In this document: positions 25,408 to 36,830 of the stretch, piece by piece | Numbering within the stretch: the stretch's first letter is position 1 | How the letters are laid out: the number at the start of each line of letters is the position of its first letter | DNA from: Hofstenia miamia | Lineage: Eukaryota > Xenacoelomorpha > Acoela | Assembly (NCBI GenBank): GCA_004352715.1 | Contig: SCFE01000019.1 | Location: forward strand, 832,165 to 896,164 | Length of the DNA: 64,000 nt | Direction: 5' to 3' | Notes under the pieces: model-generated | Told to the model about the DNA's origin: nothing | Seen by the model: the letters and a program-made list of their open reading frames with translations, nothing else | The model's database searches: none | Position numbers and translations under genes: made by a program

Positions 25408-25773
25408 CTACGATAAGCTGTTTTGCCATGTATTTAGACGCTTACTACTACCTAGAATTTTTTGATGTGAACGTAGATTTTGTTTTAGCTTCTTTTTAAA
25501 TATGTTTAGTGTTTTGGCAGTTCTAATTTCACCAGGTAGTGAATTCCAGCTGTTGCATGTGACTACTGAGAAGGATTTACTCCATGGCAAGCACTTAATT
25601 TTGCTGTTATTTATGTATTTATTTGCACGCTTATTTATTATGTAAAAGGTATTAAGAAAATCGAGTGAATTGGTTAACTTGTAATTGTGTTTGTACAAGG
25701 TGACAAGACTGGCAAACTGAATGTAGTATTTTGGCGCGAGGATTTGTGTTTCTTGCAATTTCTCTCCAATCAT
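25408..25773 (-). pseudogene. LINE reverse transcriptase extreme C-terminus
   Basis: The minus-strand frame ends with WNSLPGEIRTAKTLNIFKKK. The 'WN.LP..IR.A.....FK..LK' pattern closes many CR1/L2/Jockey-type reverse transcriptases. Only the last 120 codons remain, so this is a strongly 5'-truncated insertion. Confidence 0.65.
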
Positions 25774-25972
25774 ATATAAACAAAGGCTCCTTTAGCCAAT
25801 TTAATAGGTCTTATAAATCCTGGAATATCTCGAATTTAAAAATTGGATTCAAATAATATCCATTTAAAATTTTAGCAAAACTGATATAATTCAGTTTTTC
25901 ATAGAAACTTGATTGCAAGTACAAATTATTTGATTAGAGTATCTATATACACACATTCTCTTTATGCATATT
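25774..25972. other. 3' flank of the TRIM-like locus
   Basis: AT-rich spacer between the LINE tail fragment and the TRIM-like locus; nothing recognisable. Confidence 0.4.
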
Positions 25973-27741
25973 TTAAAAACCAAGTTTAATAATTTCAATA
26001 TTTTGGTTGAAAATTAACATTGAAGAGTTGCATTGGGATATAAGTTGTGGCTTGTACTTTATTTCACAGTTTCTGTTATTTTCATCTTTATAAAATTTAA
26101 TTTTTCTTAATAGTTCACCATTGGAAGTGTTAAAAACATTCAGAGAGCAATCATTGGATCCAGCTATAACAACATTTTCCGTTAAAAACGCAACACCGTA
26201 AAAAAATCCATGGTCACCAAATGATCGCAAATGAGCACCTCTTTCAAAAGAATACAAATGAATTTGGTTGATATTGCCTAATGCAATGTGATCTAGGTTT
26301 TCACTTATACTCATGTACTTAAACTGAACATTTTTAAGCGTTGATGGAAGCTGCCTTTTTTCAAATTGATTTGTATTTACGCGGTATTTAAAGATCTTCA
26401 GCTTCCTTTCTGAAAGAAATAGCACAAATTGTCTACAAGGGCTCGAGCAAATAATATTCACGTCCTTAGCTTTACAGAATTGGACTTTAAATTTTTTGCA
26501 AGTCATGAATCCTTTATCAACAATTCTGAATCGATCGGGCAATTTTTTATGATTATAACACAGAAGTAGTACACTACCATTTGGCAGCAAAGCTAAATAA
26601 TTTCCGGGAAAACTATACCAGCATTTTTCAATTATCATTCTGTCACTACCTCCACTCTGTGATGTTTTTACAAGAAATTCACTATTAAGAATAGTCTTTA
26701 GCGAAAAAATGACATCATCTTCCTTATCAAATATAATATCATTTAATGCGGATTCGTATTTATTTGGTGCAACCGAAGAATTTAAATTTGGAAATAAGAA
26801 TTTCTTATAAAAGAGCGAATTCTTATTGTCTGAGAACATCATGCCTGTTTGTTTCTTTATATTCAATCGAACCTCCCCAAATGAGGAATACACATTTTTT
26901 CAATGAACTTTTCATCAAGCTTAAGACTTAATTCCGCATTTTCAATTTCAACCATTTGAAAATCGATTTCATATCTACATTTTATTTTATCAACATCTGT
27001 GCTAGTTTTATGAAGATCGTAGGAATACGCTTTGCGAAGGTAGTCTTTTGTATGATGCAAAACTTTAGCAATATTGTTCTGAGAATTTTCTTAATAACCT
27101 CTAACTTTCTTTGAGATATTTCCATTATTTGCATATCATAGGCTTCATTGGCTTTCCTGACTATAAAATTGTGTCTTTCGAATGCTGTTAAGTTAGTTCT
27201 TTCAAAAATTTGTTCAACTTCTTTTTTGTAATTTCGTGCATAATCAGCGTATGTGTTCATTTCTTCTAATCGGAGGTTTAAAATATCAATGTCATTTTCA
27301 ATTTTAGCGATGAGAAGCCTTGTTTTATTGATTACAGCTTTTTTGCATGTATACTCATTGCAATATTTAGAGAATGTGTCATCACGTTTCTTACATAATG
27401 GGGTCTTTCTTAATCCAAGACTGACAATAGAGTGAGGATGTAAGATTTGGCAATTCCTACAAACAACATATTCACAATCAATGCAGATATTTGCTTCACT
27501 ATGTTTAATTTCTTGACAACAGTAATCACAAGACTCAAAGGGATAATGGGGTCCTTCATTGATGCTGAATTGCCACTCATTAAAGTGGGCTGTAAGATTT
27601 ATTCAAAGGCTGACATAGATCACAGCGTGTCTTTGTGTCGTTAACAGCAGAGCACTTTTCGCACAATATATTATGATATTTGAAAGCGCATGAATCATCA
27701 AACTTATCTGCACATTTTGCACACATAAAATCCGCTTCCAT
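25973..27741 (-). pseudogene. TRIM-type protein (RING, B-box, coiled coil, beta-propeller), frameshifted
   Basis: The ATG is at 27741. The first frame (to a stop at 27580) has a RING-like pattern: CAKC, then C..KYH, LCEKC and CDLC. The next frame continues with a B-box-like cluster CDYCCQEIKHSEANICIDC followed by CRNCQILHPH, then a long coiled coil (27330-27090). After another frame change the coiled coil continues (27085-26870). A third change leads into a 300-residue domain (26893-25973) with repeated strand motifs such as HLRSFGDHGFFYGVAFL and SLNVFNTSNGELLRKI, typical of NHL/WD-like propellers. This is the order of TRIM E3 ubiquitin ligases. The three frame changes make it a pseudogene, or a gene with three assembly errors. 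No introns are apparent, which suits a retrocopy. Confidence 0.65.
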
Positions 27742-28204
27742 TTTCAAGCATGCATAGAAGTTAAATAAAAATTGCTCTTGTTGTTAAGGAAACTTAATTT
27801 CTGTCACTCATGTTGACTATTTGAAAGTTTAAGCACTAAATATATTGCTAACTATGCAATTGCATTTACATGATAACAACTTAAGCCAAATTACATAAAA
27901 TCAATGTCATTAATTGCTATTAACCACACTTGCTATGAAATTCTTTTGTGATCACGTAAGATTGAATATGAACTTTTCCTTAACCAATACATTTGCATTC
28001 CCTGTTGAGCATAAATTGAATAAGGCTCCTTTATTATTCTGAGATGAATTTATGCATATTTGATTGCTTCAGCTCTTTTTAATAGTTGGCGTTTAATTTC
28101 TAAAATTCTTTAATGAGGCTTATTGCTTTAAGTCTCGTGCATTGTGCATACCTAACATTCGCTGATTGCCTAAATATTAATAAAGGTGATCATGCTTATT
28201 TCAA
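27742..28204. other. intergenic flank
   Basis: AT-rich spacer between the TRIM-like locus and the interrupted LINE. No feature recognised. Confidence 0.4.
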
Positions 28205-28402
28205 ATGTGCAAAGGGTTTGCCATTCAACCTTGTTTAAAAACTAAAAGATTTGGAATTGGAGGTAACTTATTTAATTTACTGCGTTTGTACCTAGCAAAC
28301 AGAAAACAAGCTGTTAGAGTAAATAGTTTGCTCTGACTATCTTCTTGTCACCCGTGGTTTCTCTCAGGGCTCGATTTAAGGACTTCTTTTGTTTAAAATC
28401 TA

Positions 28403-29781
28403 CAGGGTGTGACAAAAGTAACGCAAAATATGAAATTTAGATACAATATACATGTAAAACATTAAATTTTTATTTAAACACAACTAAAAACGTCGTTTCA
28501 ATTCATGTTCGAATAGTAATTCAGTCTTCGAAATGATTATCATCGCTGTTCAAACATTTCTGCAGCCTTGAAGATACCGACTGGCACACCCTTTGGCACA
28601 ACTCATTGTCAATTGATAGTACACCATCGGTGATTGCTGCGGTCAATTCCTCGATTGTTTGAGGCTTTCTGTTGTACACCAAGTCTTTCACCGTTCCCAA
28701 AAGAAAAAAGTCCGGTGGGGTAAGATCAGGCGAACGCGGCGGCCATTCCATCCAACCACGCCTTCCAATCCACGAAGCCGGGAACTTTGCATTCAACCAG
28801 TCTCTCACAATAATTGCAAAGTGTGGTGTTGCTCCGTCGTGCTGAAAAATGATTCGTTCACCACCTTGTATTCTCGACTCAATCTGAGGCCACAGCCATT
28901 CGGATAGCATTTTAAGGTAAGACGAACCTGACACAGGACTATCAAAGAAGTAGGGCTCAATAATTCCTTGAGAAGAAATGCCGCACCAGACTGTGACTCC
29001 TGGAAGATTTACTTCTTTTTCGATGATCTCGTGGGGATTATTGCTTCTCCAGTAGATGCAGTTGTGCCTGTTAATGTGACCGTTCAGCTTAAATACTGCC
29101 TCATCAGACCATAAGATGGAATTAACAAAGGAAACATTTTCTTCAGCATAAGCCAAAAATTCTTCTGCAAACTGTAGGCGTCGATCTGAGTCGTCTTCAT
29201 GGAGTGCATGAAATAATCTCGGGATGTATGGTTTCAAGCCCATGCTTCTTAGACAACGGTGGACACTTCGGTAAGAGATTTCATCGCCCGAACCATTCAA
29301 CTGACGAGCTATTCTGCGACACGAAGAAGTTGGAGTAGCATTGACCTCTCTCAGCACAGCAGTTTTAAAATCATTTATTACGGAAGGTCGTCCTGACTTT
29401 GGAAGGTCACATACTGAGCCGGTGTTTTCAAACTTCTTCACGAGTCTCTGAATTGTTGATGGCTGAATTGTCTCTTTATTTAACTCCAAATTCAATTGCT
29501 TTGCTGTATTACTGTAATTGCTGCACTTATAAAAGTATTTTTAATTCTTTCTTCGGTTGATAATCTGTTCTCCATTGTCGATTAAATGAATTCCAAACGT
29601 TTACTTTTAAATCCAATTTATGCTTAACACAAGCGATGAATAGACAAAGCAAATTTGAAATTAAATTTTTTTTAAATCGGCTGAGAAATGAGTCAAACTA
29701 ATCATAGATTCTGAACGACCTTAAAAGTATGATTTAAAATTAAGTCGTTCCAAGATTTTGCGTTACTTCTTTCACACCCTG
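28403..29781 (-). mobile_element. mariner/Tc1-superfamily element (rosa-like, DD41D spacing)
   Basis: The 27-bp terminal inverted repeats start CAGGGTGTGA (28403-28429 and 29755-29781) and differ at two positions. Both ends are flanked by TA (28401-28402, 29782-29783), the target duplication of this superfamily. Length is 1379 bp. It carries one transposase gene on the minus strand. It is inserted in a plus-strand LINE reverse transcriptase, so it is younger than that LINE. Confidence 0.9.
28521..29575 (-). pseudogene. DD41D mariner transposase, nearly intact
   Basis: A 324-codon open frame (28521-29495) covers the second half of the HTH DNA-binding region (PSTIQRLVKKFENTGSV, then LPKSGRPSV) and the whole catalytic domain. 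WSDEAVF holds the first Asp, QHDGATPH the second, and SPDLTPPDFFLLG the third. Exactly 41 residues separate the second Asp from the Asp of TPPD, the DD41D arrangement reported for rosa-type mariners. The natural start is ATG 29575, but that frame closes after 27 codons with a frameshift before the main frame. A single frameshift therefore appears to inactivate an otherwise well-preserved, recently inserted gene. Confidence 0.8.
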
Positions 29782-30562
29782 TATATAAATGATCATCCGT
29801 TAGTTTGTAAGAACTCTTCCTTTTCTGTTTGCAGATGATTTGAAAGTGGTCACAAATTCAATTGAAAATCTTCACAATGATGTAAATAATTTATTATCAT
29901 TTCGACTGTAATTGTTGTCTATTAATACAGGAAGTATCCATCAATTGCTCAGATGCCGTAATCGATCTACGCCTCAATTTTCATGTGATTTAAAATGGAT
30001 TGCCCACGTGAATACCAGAATAAAGAGTTGCAACATGGTACTCAAACTTAAAGAGGAATATTTCCTACAACACAAATTCTGAAGATAACTTGACTTTTTT
30101 TAAGTCTCTTATTCTTAAAAAGCTTTTAGTTTTTTCTCCAATTTCAAACATTATAAGTTTGGAAAATTTTGCTGGGTAGCGTTTGGCACCTTGATCGTTT
30201 GAGTACGATGAATCTGTGTCTTTAAAGCTTCAATTAAATAATCTACTTCTGTTTAACAAACTTTTACTAAATTCTTGCGATTATATATATTAAGAAATCA
30301 TGTTTCTTACTATCTACTTAATAAAACTGGATTAAGATCTGGTGGCAAACTACTGTAAGTCTTCAAAACTTTAAATCTGAGAACAATTAAATTGCTTAGA
30401 AATTTTTTCCTTTGCGGATAAATATAATAAAAAGTACCAGAAGCTTCCGTTCTTACAACATATGTGTGGTGTTACACAGCTTGGCGCACACCAAAGGTCT
30501 GTAGGTATATGTGCCCCATTTACAAGGTAAGAAAATGCCATGCAGCCTTTTGGTGTAAAGAC

Positions 30563-30622
30563 TTAATAAAAATGGATTTGAGGAAATCATGTACATGATT
30601 TCCTCAAATCCATTTTTATTAA
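30563..30622. repeat. perfect 60-bp palindrome
   Basis: Two 30-bp arms are exact reverse complements with no spacer, centred between 30592 and 30593. The outer bases are TTAATAAAAATGG and the centre is ATCATGTACATGAT. Confidence 0.95.
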
Positions 30623-31099
30623 ATACATGAAGATAATTGAGGGAAACACTTTGTCCTATATACAAGATAGTTGTTCTTTACAACAATTTGGGACACTATG
30701 GTATGTTTCTCAAGAAAGTAAAAATTTGATGCAAAAAAATAGTAAATGGTTCTACCAAATTTGCTGAGGTATACATTTTTGAATAAAGCAAAGTTCTTGC
30801 CAAGCTACGTACAAAATTGGACAGAAATTTATATAGTGTAATCATTTACAGATGTATGGAATGAAGTAGAAAAGATATTTTAACACATTTCAAATAAGTA
30901 AAGTGAAAAATTACGATTTTTTGTCACAAAATAGAAAGGAGGGCCAATAATTCGTGTGGCAATGGTTGAAATTCTACATATTTTTGTCAGTGAAATCCTT
31001 TATATCATTAAGTTTAAATATACTTTCCTTTCATTTGCTCTTACAAAATTTAACAATAAATCAGGAAATTTATGACCTGTTGCGAATAATTTTGAGCCT

Positions 31100-31560
31100 A
31101 TTCTTCAAACGATATGCATGTTTCTGAAGACGCTGCAAGATTAACCCTATATTTTCTCAATTAGTTATAGATGTTTTCTAAATATAAAGAATATCCATTT
31201 GTTTTAATCCAGTTATATTTCACATTTCTTTAATTGCGCAGCTATCTTGGTTTAAGTTTTGATTTCTAAATAAATATTAAAAGTTGCGATTATTATAATC
31301 AAGGGTGTTGTTATATATAAATCGTATTGATTTCGAAATTGCAAATCTTTAAAAATTGGTATTGTATCATTGTATTTCAATCATGTTTCTGTGATTCCAA
31401 AAATTGTATTATTATCGAAGTTTTCCATTAGATCATGTAGTTTTTCAAATTTGTTTCAAATACATTGAAAATTAATGTTAACGTACTTAGGACTTTGTTT
31501 GTCGTGTAATAGTTTGCTTTCTAAATAATTAATTGAAAGACATCGTGAATTATTATTCAT
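31100..31560 (-). pseudogene. start of LINE ORF2 (endonuclease N-terminus)
   Basis: The minus-strand frame starts at ATG 31560 and includes a region resembling IN.QS...KFD.L..L, then NNTIFGITET followed by a stop where Trp is expected (GITETW is the apurinic-type endonuclease motif). The frame degrades after about 100 codons. The ATG overlaps the stop of the upstream ORF1 (ATGA), so the two belong to one element. Confidence 0.6.
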
Positions 31561-32212
31561 ATGGAGTTTTTTTTAATCAAAATATTTTTTTGCATTTGGT
31601 ATATTGGGCAGTGTGGACTAAAAACATTATGAACTTGAGAGTTTTTGATGTTTGATCTTAAACAATTAATGCATTTGTGAATTGTCTTTGTATCTTTGTT
31701 TGGACAATTTTTGTAATTGTGATTTTCTGTACAACACATGCAACAAATATCATCACATTTGCAAGTCTTTGTACAATGACCATAGCCTCCACATGAACTG
31801 CACATTTTTATGTAGTGATGATCACTTATATGGATGATACTTAAACCATATCGAATTTTGTTGTTTATCATTGTATTTCTTAGTTTAGGTGAAACTTTGA
31901 TAATTATGTCCTTACATCTTTTGAGGTTACTTACGTTTGAAAAAATAACAGTTAAATCCTCAGTGCAAACATTTTTAAGAATAGGATTAGAATCGTAAAG
32001 TTTGACTTTGAAGTTGTTAATATCTTCACTATCTTCATATATTGGTATATTCGATAAGTTAAGCTTAGGCAAAAATTTACTAAATTTTTTTATATTAATG
32101 CCTTTTATTTTTCACAATCCTCCATTGTTTTTTCTGCCTTTTCTTCGGATTGGCAAAAATGAGCAATATTATTTTTTGATACAATTGCTTGATCAATAGG
32201 AGACATTTCCAT
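31557..32212 (-). pseudogene. LINE ORF1 with CCHC-type zinc knuckles
   Basis: The minus-strand product has a basic region (DLTVIFSNVSNLKRC) followed by closely spaced Cys/His clusters (MCSSCGGYGHCTKTC, CCMCCTENHNYKNC, then CINC and H/C). These are the gag-like nucleic-acid-binding knuckles of Jockey/I/CR1-type ORF1 proteins. The likely start is ATG 32212, but a one-base frameshift about 35 codons in separates it from the main frame (to 31557). ORF2 begins at the overlapping ATGA. Confidence 0.7.
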
Positions 32213-32589
32213 TTTTTGATGGATTTTTCAATGTTGTTCATAACCTTCTAGCATTCCTTTTCATTTAAAGACCATACTTATTATTCTTTAGCGTTTTATT
32301 TGAAATTATGAGTTTTGGGGTCATATATTTCTTATCATTTTGAGGGGGAGGATAATATTAAATTCATTTGAATTTTCCTTATTTGAAGAGTGTCTTTTCT
32401 CATCTTTAAGGCAAGATAAGAAATTTTACTTAATCTTTGCAATAAAACCGTTACAGTCTAATTTGTTTTGACTGTAATATTTAAGCCATTTATAAAATAT
32501 TCTACATCAGTGAATGAATTTAAGAGATTCTTTATTTTTGATTCTTGAATATACTGAGCTTAGAAGACATACTTACATTTCCCTATAGA

Positions 32590-32866
32590 GATTGAATCAA
32601 CCCTCACTCAAGCTCTAACAATTCATAATTTTTTAAATCATCTAAGTAAAATATCAGATGTCTCACCATTTTGTAGTAACAAACAATGTTACAAGATTGA
32701 AAACATTGACTATATTGTATTTAGATGTCCATAATATAATGCAAGACAACTGGATTTAGTCGATCAAGGTAAGAAGAATGAGATACCCTTCACTTCTATG
32801 AATAACATCATCAATAATTCCTCAACGTTTTATGCTCTACTCAGATTTCTTAGAAAACAAAAATGA
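32590..32866 (+). pseudogene. LINE C-terminal region with zinc knuckle, opposite strand
   Basis: The plus-strand frame reads STLTQALTIHNFLNHLSKIS, then SPFCSNKQCYKIENIDYIVF and RCP, one stop, then YNARQLDL, ending in a TGA at 32864-32866. This matches the 'LTGHG.FN.YL.R......C..C......H.LF.CP.Y...R' C-terminal block of LINEs of the I/Jockey type. It is on the opposite strand to the ORF1/ORF2 piece immediately to its left, so it is a different insertion. Confidence 0.6.
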
Positions 32867-33129
32867 ATTTCAACTCACCATATGGTTAATTACCCCCTTT
32901 TCAATCATTCTTTATCGTCGGAACCACAAATCTCCTTCAATTGGAGAGGTTTTTTACTTGTTTTAATAATGATGATACCTTTAAATGAATTTGTGCTATG
33001 AAAATCATTTGCAAATATGCTGATTGTTTTCTTTTACTTCTTACTTGATTCCTTTGTTATCGTGCTATATTTATAGTTTTTCGAAATATATATGTACACT
33101 GTGCTATAACTATGTACTTTAATGTACTT

Positions 33130-35595
33130 CTACGTAAAAGGTGCTAATTTAGCTATGCAATTTTTAACATTTGCTATCATAAATTTAATCATATCTGATG
33201 AGCTGTTCATAGTGTAGATATAATCCCAGGGGATTTTTCTGAGTTCTCTAATGAATACCAGGTCCTTAAAATTTTTAAAACTACGACTGTATATTCTTTT
33301 TCTGCAATCTTGGCCTCTTAGTTCGGTACAAACACACAGGCATAGGTTATGGTCGGAGAAGGAGTTTAAAATCAAAGTTGAAAAGCTAATTTTCCTTATG
33401 TTTGTCAGGCAATAATCTATCAATGATGTGCCTTTTGTAGGTATAACTTTGTTCAACATGCTTAATTGAAATTCATTGCACGGCAGCTTAATACGATTCG
33501 ACTCTTTGTGTATAAAATATTAAACATAGTCAAACAAAAAGTGATCGCAATCCATTGTAATAAAAACGTTTAAAATTTTTATAGACACTATATGAAATCG
33601 CCGCATAAGTTTTTCCTCGGTGGATAGCTTANNNNNNNNNNNNNNNNNNNNNNNNNNNNNNNNNNNNNNNNNNNNNNNNNNNNNNNNNNNNNNNNNNNNN
33701 NNNNNNNNNNNNNNNNNNNNNNNNNNNNNNNNNNNNNNNNNNNNNNNNNNNNNNNNNNNNNNNNNNNNNNNNNNNNNNNNNNNNNNNNNNNNNNNNNNNN
33801 NNNNNNNNNNNNNNNNNNNNNNNNNNNNNNNNNNNNNNNNNNNNNNNNNNNNNNNNNNNNNNNNNNNNNNNNNNNNNNNNNNNNNNNNNNNNNNNNNNNN
33901 NNNNNNNNNNNNNNNNNNNNNNNNNNNNNNNNNNNNNNNNNNNNNNNNNNNNNNNNNNNNNNNNNNNNNNNNNNNNNNNNNNNNNNNNNNNNNNNNNNNN
34001 NNNNNNNNNNNNNNNNNNNNNNNNNNNNNNNNNNNNNNNNNNNNNNNNNNNNNNNNNNNNNNNNNNNNNNNNNNNNNNNNNNNNNNNNNNNNNNNNNNNN
34101 NNNNNNNNNNNNNNNNNNNNNNNNNNNNNNNNNNNNNNNNNNNNNNNNNNNNNNNNNNNNNNNNNNNNNNNNNNNNNNNNNNNNNNNNNNNNNNNNNNNN
34201 NNNNNNNNNNNNNNNNNNNNNNNNNNNNNNNNNNNNNNNNNNNNNNNNNNNNNNNNNNNNNNNNNNNNNNNNNNNNNNNNNNNNNNNNNNNNNNNNNNNN
34301 NNNNNNNNNNNNNNNNNNNNNNNNNNNNNNNNNNNNNNNNNNNNNNNNNNNNNNNNNNNNNNNNNNNNNNNNNNNNNNNNNNNNNNNNNNNNNNNNNNNN
34401 NNNNNNNNNNNNNNNNNNNNNNNNNNNNNNNNNNNNNNNNNNNNNNNNNNNNNNNNNNNNNNNNNNNNNNNNNNNNNNNNNNNNNNNNNNNNNNNNNNNN
34501 NNNNNNNNNNNNNNNNNNNNNNNNNNNNNNNNNNNNNNNNNNNNNNNNNNNNNNNNNNNNNNNNNNNNNNNNNNNNNNNNNNNNNNNNNNNNNNNNNNNN
34601 NNNNNNNNNNNNNNNNNNNNNNNNNNNNNNNACACCTTAATTTATGTATTTTTTATTGTTTCGGTTAGTTAAATTTATGAATTACACCTTAATTTATGTA
34701 TTTTAAATTTGTAAACCAGTGTGAAAGTGATATAATAAAATTAAAATAAACTAAAAATATACCTACCTTTATTTTAAAACACAAAAAATACACTTTATAA
34801 ATATGTTAGTGAAATAAAGTCAGTAAACTGCTTATAATTTCTTTTCATTCCATGAGTGTAGTCAACAGCAAAGTAATCTATGGATGAACAAATCGTGGTT
34901 CGCTGATTTATTTATTGATTTGTGGGTGGGTACCTATATTTTCTATGTAGACAGACAGACAGACAACTGCTTATAATTTCATTTTCATTACACGATTGTA
35001 TTCAAAACACATAATTAGACAAAGTAATGTATGGATACACAATTCGTAGTTCAACTTATCAAGTAATTGTAAATAATATGAAGTGTGATTTTTAAAATCA
35101 CACGTTGGTAGGCTGAGGGTTAAAGTTGACCATTTGCACACATTGCTTTTCATCTCAATCCAAAGAATTTCAAAAATCTCGTGATGTAATTCTAATTTTT
35201 TAAGTCTGATGGAGTAATAGCATTTTAGAATTAACAGCATCAATCCGCCTTTGGAACCTGTATTTTTTTGGAAACAATTGTATGTATGAATGTCTAAATT
35301 ATAGTTGTTTTGAATGCTCATCATTCAACCAAGTTTCAGGGAATGCGAAGATTGTGGTTTTGCCGGTTGTTTAATAAAATATTGTCTGTGTGCGAAAATA
35401 TGTTATTTCACGTAATTTACTACTATTAATTATTTGCGGACCAGGGTTAGGATTTATATTACCTGCTTGTAACAAAATGGATAAGGTTATGTAAAATAAT
35501 AGTTGTTTTGTATTCATCAGTTTTTGCAGAACCAGTGACAGCATTGAACTAACGACACTAATTGTCCGTGAAACCATCCAGCACAAAATTCGCAT
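33130..35595 (-). pseudogene. LINE ORF2 N-terminus and endonuclease domain, with 2A-like motif and a gap
   Basis: The minus-strand frame opens at ATG 35595 with a hydrophobic leader and LLQAGNINPNPGPQ, a degenerate form of the 2A-like D(V/I)ExNPGP motif found at the start of some CR1/L2-type LINE proteins. Further on are FPETWLND (endonuclease ALTETWL motif), SKGGLMLLILKCYYSIRLKK and EILWIEMKS. Beyond the 1000-N gap, at 33459-33130, TSLIDYCLTN and SFSDHNLCL give the terminal SDH motif of the AP-type endonuclease. Frameshifts separate the pieces and no reverse transcriptase follows. Segments at 34827-34920 and 34966-35060 are diverged copies of each other. Confidence 0.65.
33632..34631. other. 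1000-N scaffold gap
   Basis: Exactly 1000 N, the usual placeholder for an unknown distance. It lies inside LINE-derived sequence. Confidence 0.98.
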
Positions 35596-35599
35596 GAAA

Positions 35600-36820
35600 C
35601 AGTGTCGACCAATCGCACTTCTCTATGATATAAAAATCAAACAGCTCTATTTGACACCATTATATATGTTTGACTTTTTAAATTTTTTTCAATGTTCTTT
35701 CACCCTAACAATTATAAATGATCACCGCCCAGGAAACCCACCCGACAAGAATAATTATTTTACAGACGCATAGGTCGATTGACCCAGTCCCCACCCTGCT
35801 TCAAGAATTGACACGGCTTCATGTAAAATCCAATGCAAATCATTTGGAAAAGATAAAGCTAATCAAAACTTTTATGGTGTGTAAAATCTCATTTATAAAA
35901 TATGTAAAAAATTCGCACGAGATTGCATTACAATCTGCCGCTAATTTACCAGCAAATTATAAATAATTTAAACTACGATGATAGGTTCTTCACTGTAAAA
36001 ACAAATCATTCCATTCCCCACACGAATTACATCATTTGGGGTACGGCCCGTACTCAACGTAGTATGATTTGTTATTGCTGCTCGTATATCCCAATTTTTA
36101 AAACAATTTTCTTGAAGTTTATTGGTTTATAAGCGCCACTTAAAATTCATTGTCATCAATTTTAAAAGACAATATGATTTTCATCTTCGGACCTAGCATC
36201 GATCAAAATCTAGTACTCGTGTACATTGTGTTTTAACCTAGACGTAGGTACAAAAATTGTTAACTTGGATGACGTTCAATATCGTTTAATTTGAATAACT
36301 TATTTTCCAATAAAGTTTTAATACTGCTAGATGTGCTATCAATTATATGTATGAACTTAATTATGACTTTATAATTCTGTCAACAGACAACTTTCCTTGA
36401 GACTTGTTATGACCTTTTAAGTACACATGTAAAATAGCATACTTGAAGGTATTTGTTGTCGTTATTTTTGTTAAATAATATTTAGCTACAGGCATAACGG
36501 GCTTAGGTACGGGCACGAACAGACCAACGGCCTATTTTTAAAGATACGTACTATGGGCCGAACACGGTCACTGGCCCTATCCTAGCATATCATTAAAGAA
36601 ATGTTCGTATTTTTGTGTTATTGAACAATTTCTATGTAAAAATCTATGCATATTCTTCACCCTTTGATCTTTGCTGTTTGAGCTTAAAGTTTTCAAGTGA
36701 ATTTCCCAAACAATGATTTTATGGAAAATTAAGATATAAACAATCATATTTTTTGCAGTGAAAATAGATACTAAATAGTAAAATAAACAAAATTTAATAA
36801 CAAAATAGGAAACTCGAAAT
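35600..36820. other. intergenic, no recognisable feature
   Basis: AT-rich with a short frame at 35718-35966 (true ATG, no family). A more GC-rich patch lies at about 36485-36590. Nothing supported. Confidence 0.4.
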
Positions 36821-36826
36821 TTTATT
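36821..36826 (-). terminator. polyadenylation signal AATAAA
   Basis: Minus-strand AATAAA starts 4 nt after the stop codon of the RRM gene's last exon (stop at 36831-36833). Confidence 0.6.
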
Positions 36827-36830
36827 GAAA

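Larger units (their letters stand above)
28205..30450 (+). pseudogene. LINE reverse transcriptase fragment split by a mariner element
   Basis: Left of the mariner, the plus strand reads VCHSTLF then KRFGIGGNLFNLLRLYLANR, the region upstream of the catalytic palm ('FD.V.H..LL.KL..YGI...YL..R.Q'). Right of it come YINDHPLVCKNSS and, one frame away, LFADDLKVVTN. YIND and FADD are adjacent hallmarks of the catalytic core. A degraded C-terminal region continues to about 30450. Stops and frameshifts are frequent. The mariner sits exactly between the 'GS.LGPLLF' region and YIND, so the two halves are one element. Confidence 0.7.

Noticed and set aside
33520-34672. Long frames on both strands across the 1000-N gap
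   Set aside because: They consist of N; no sequence supports them.
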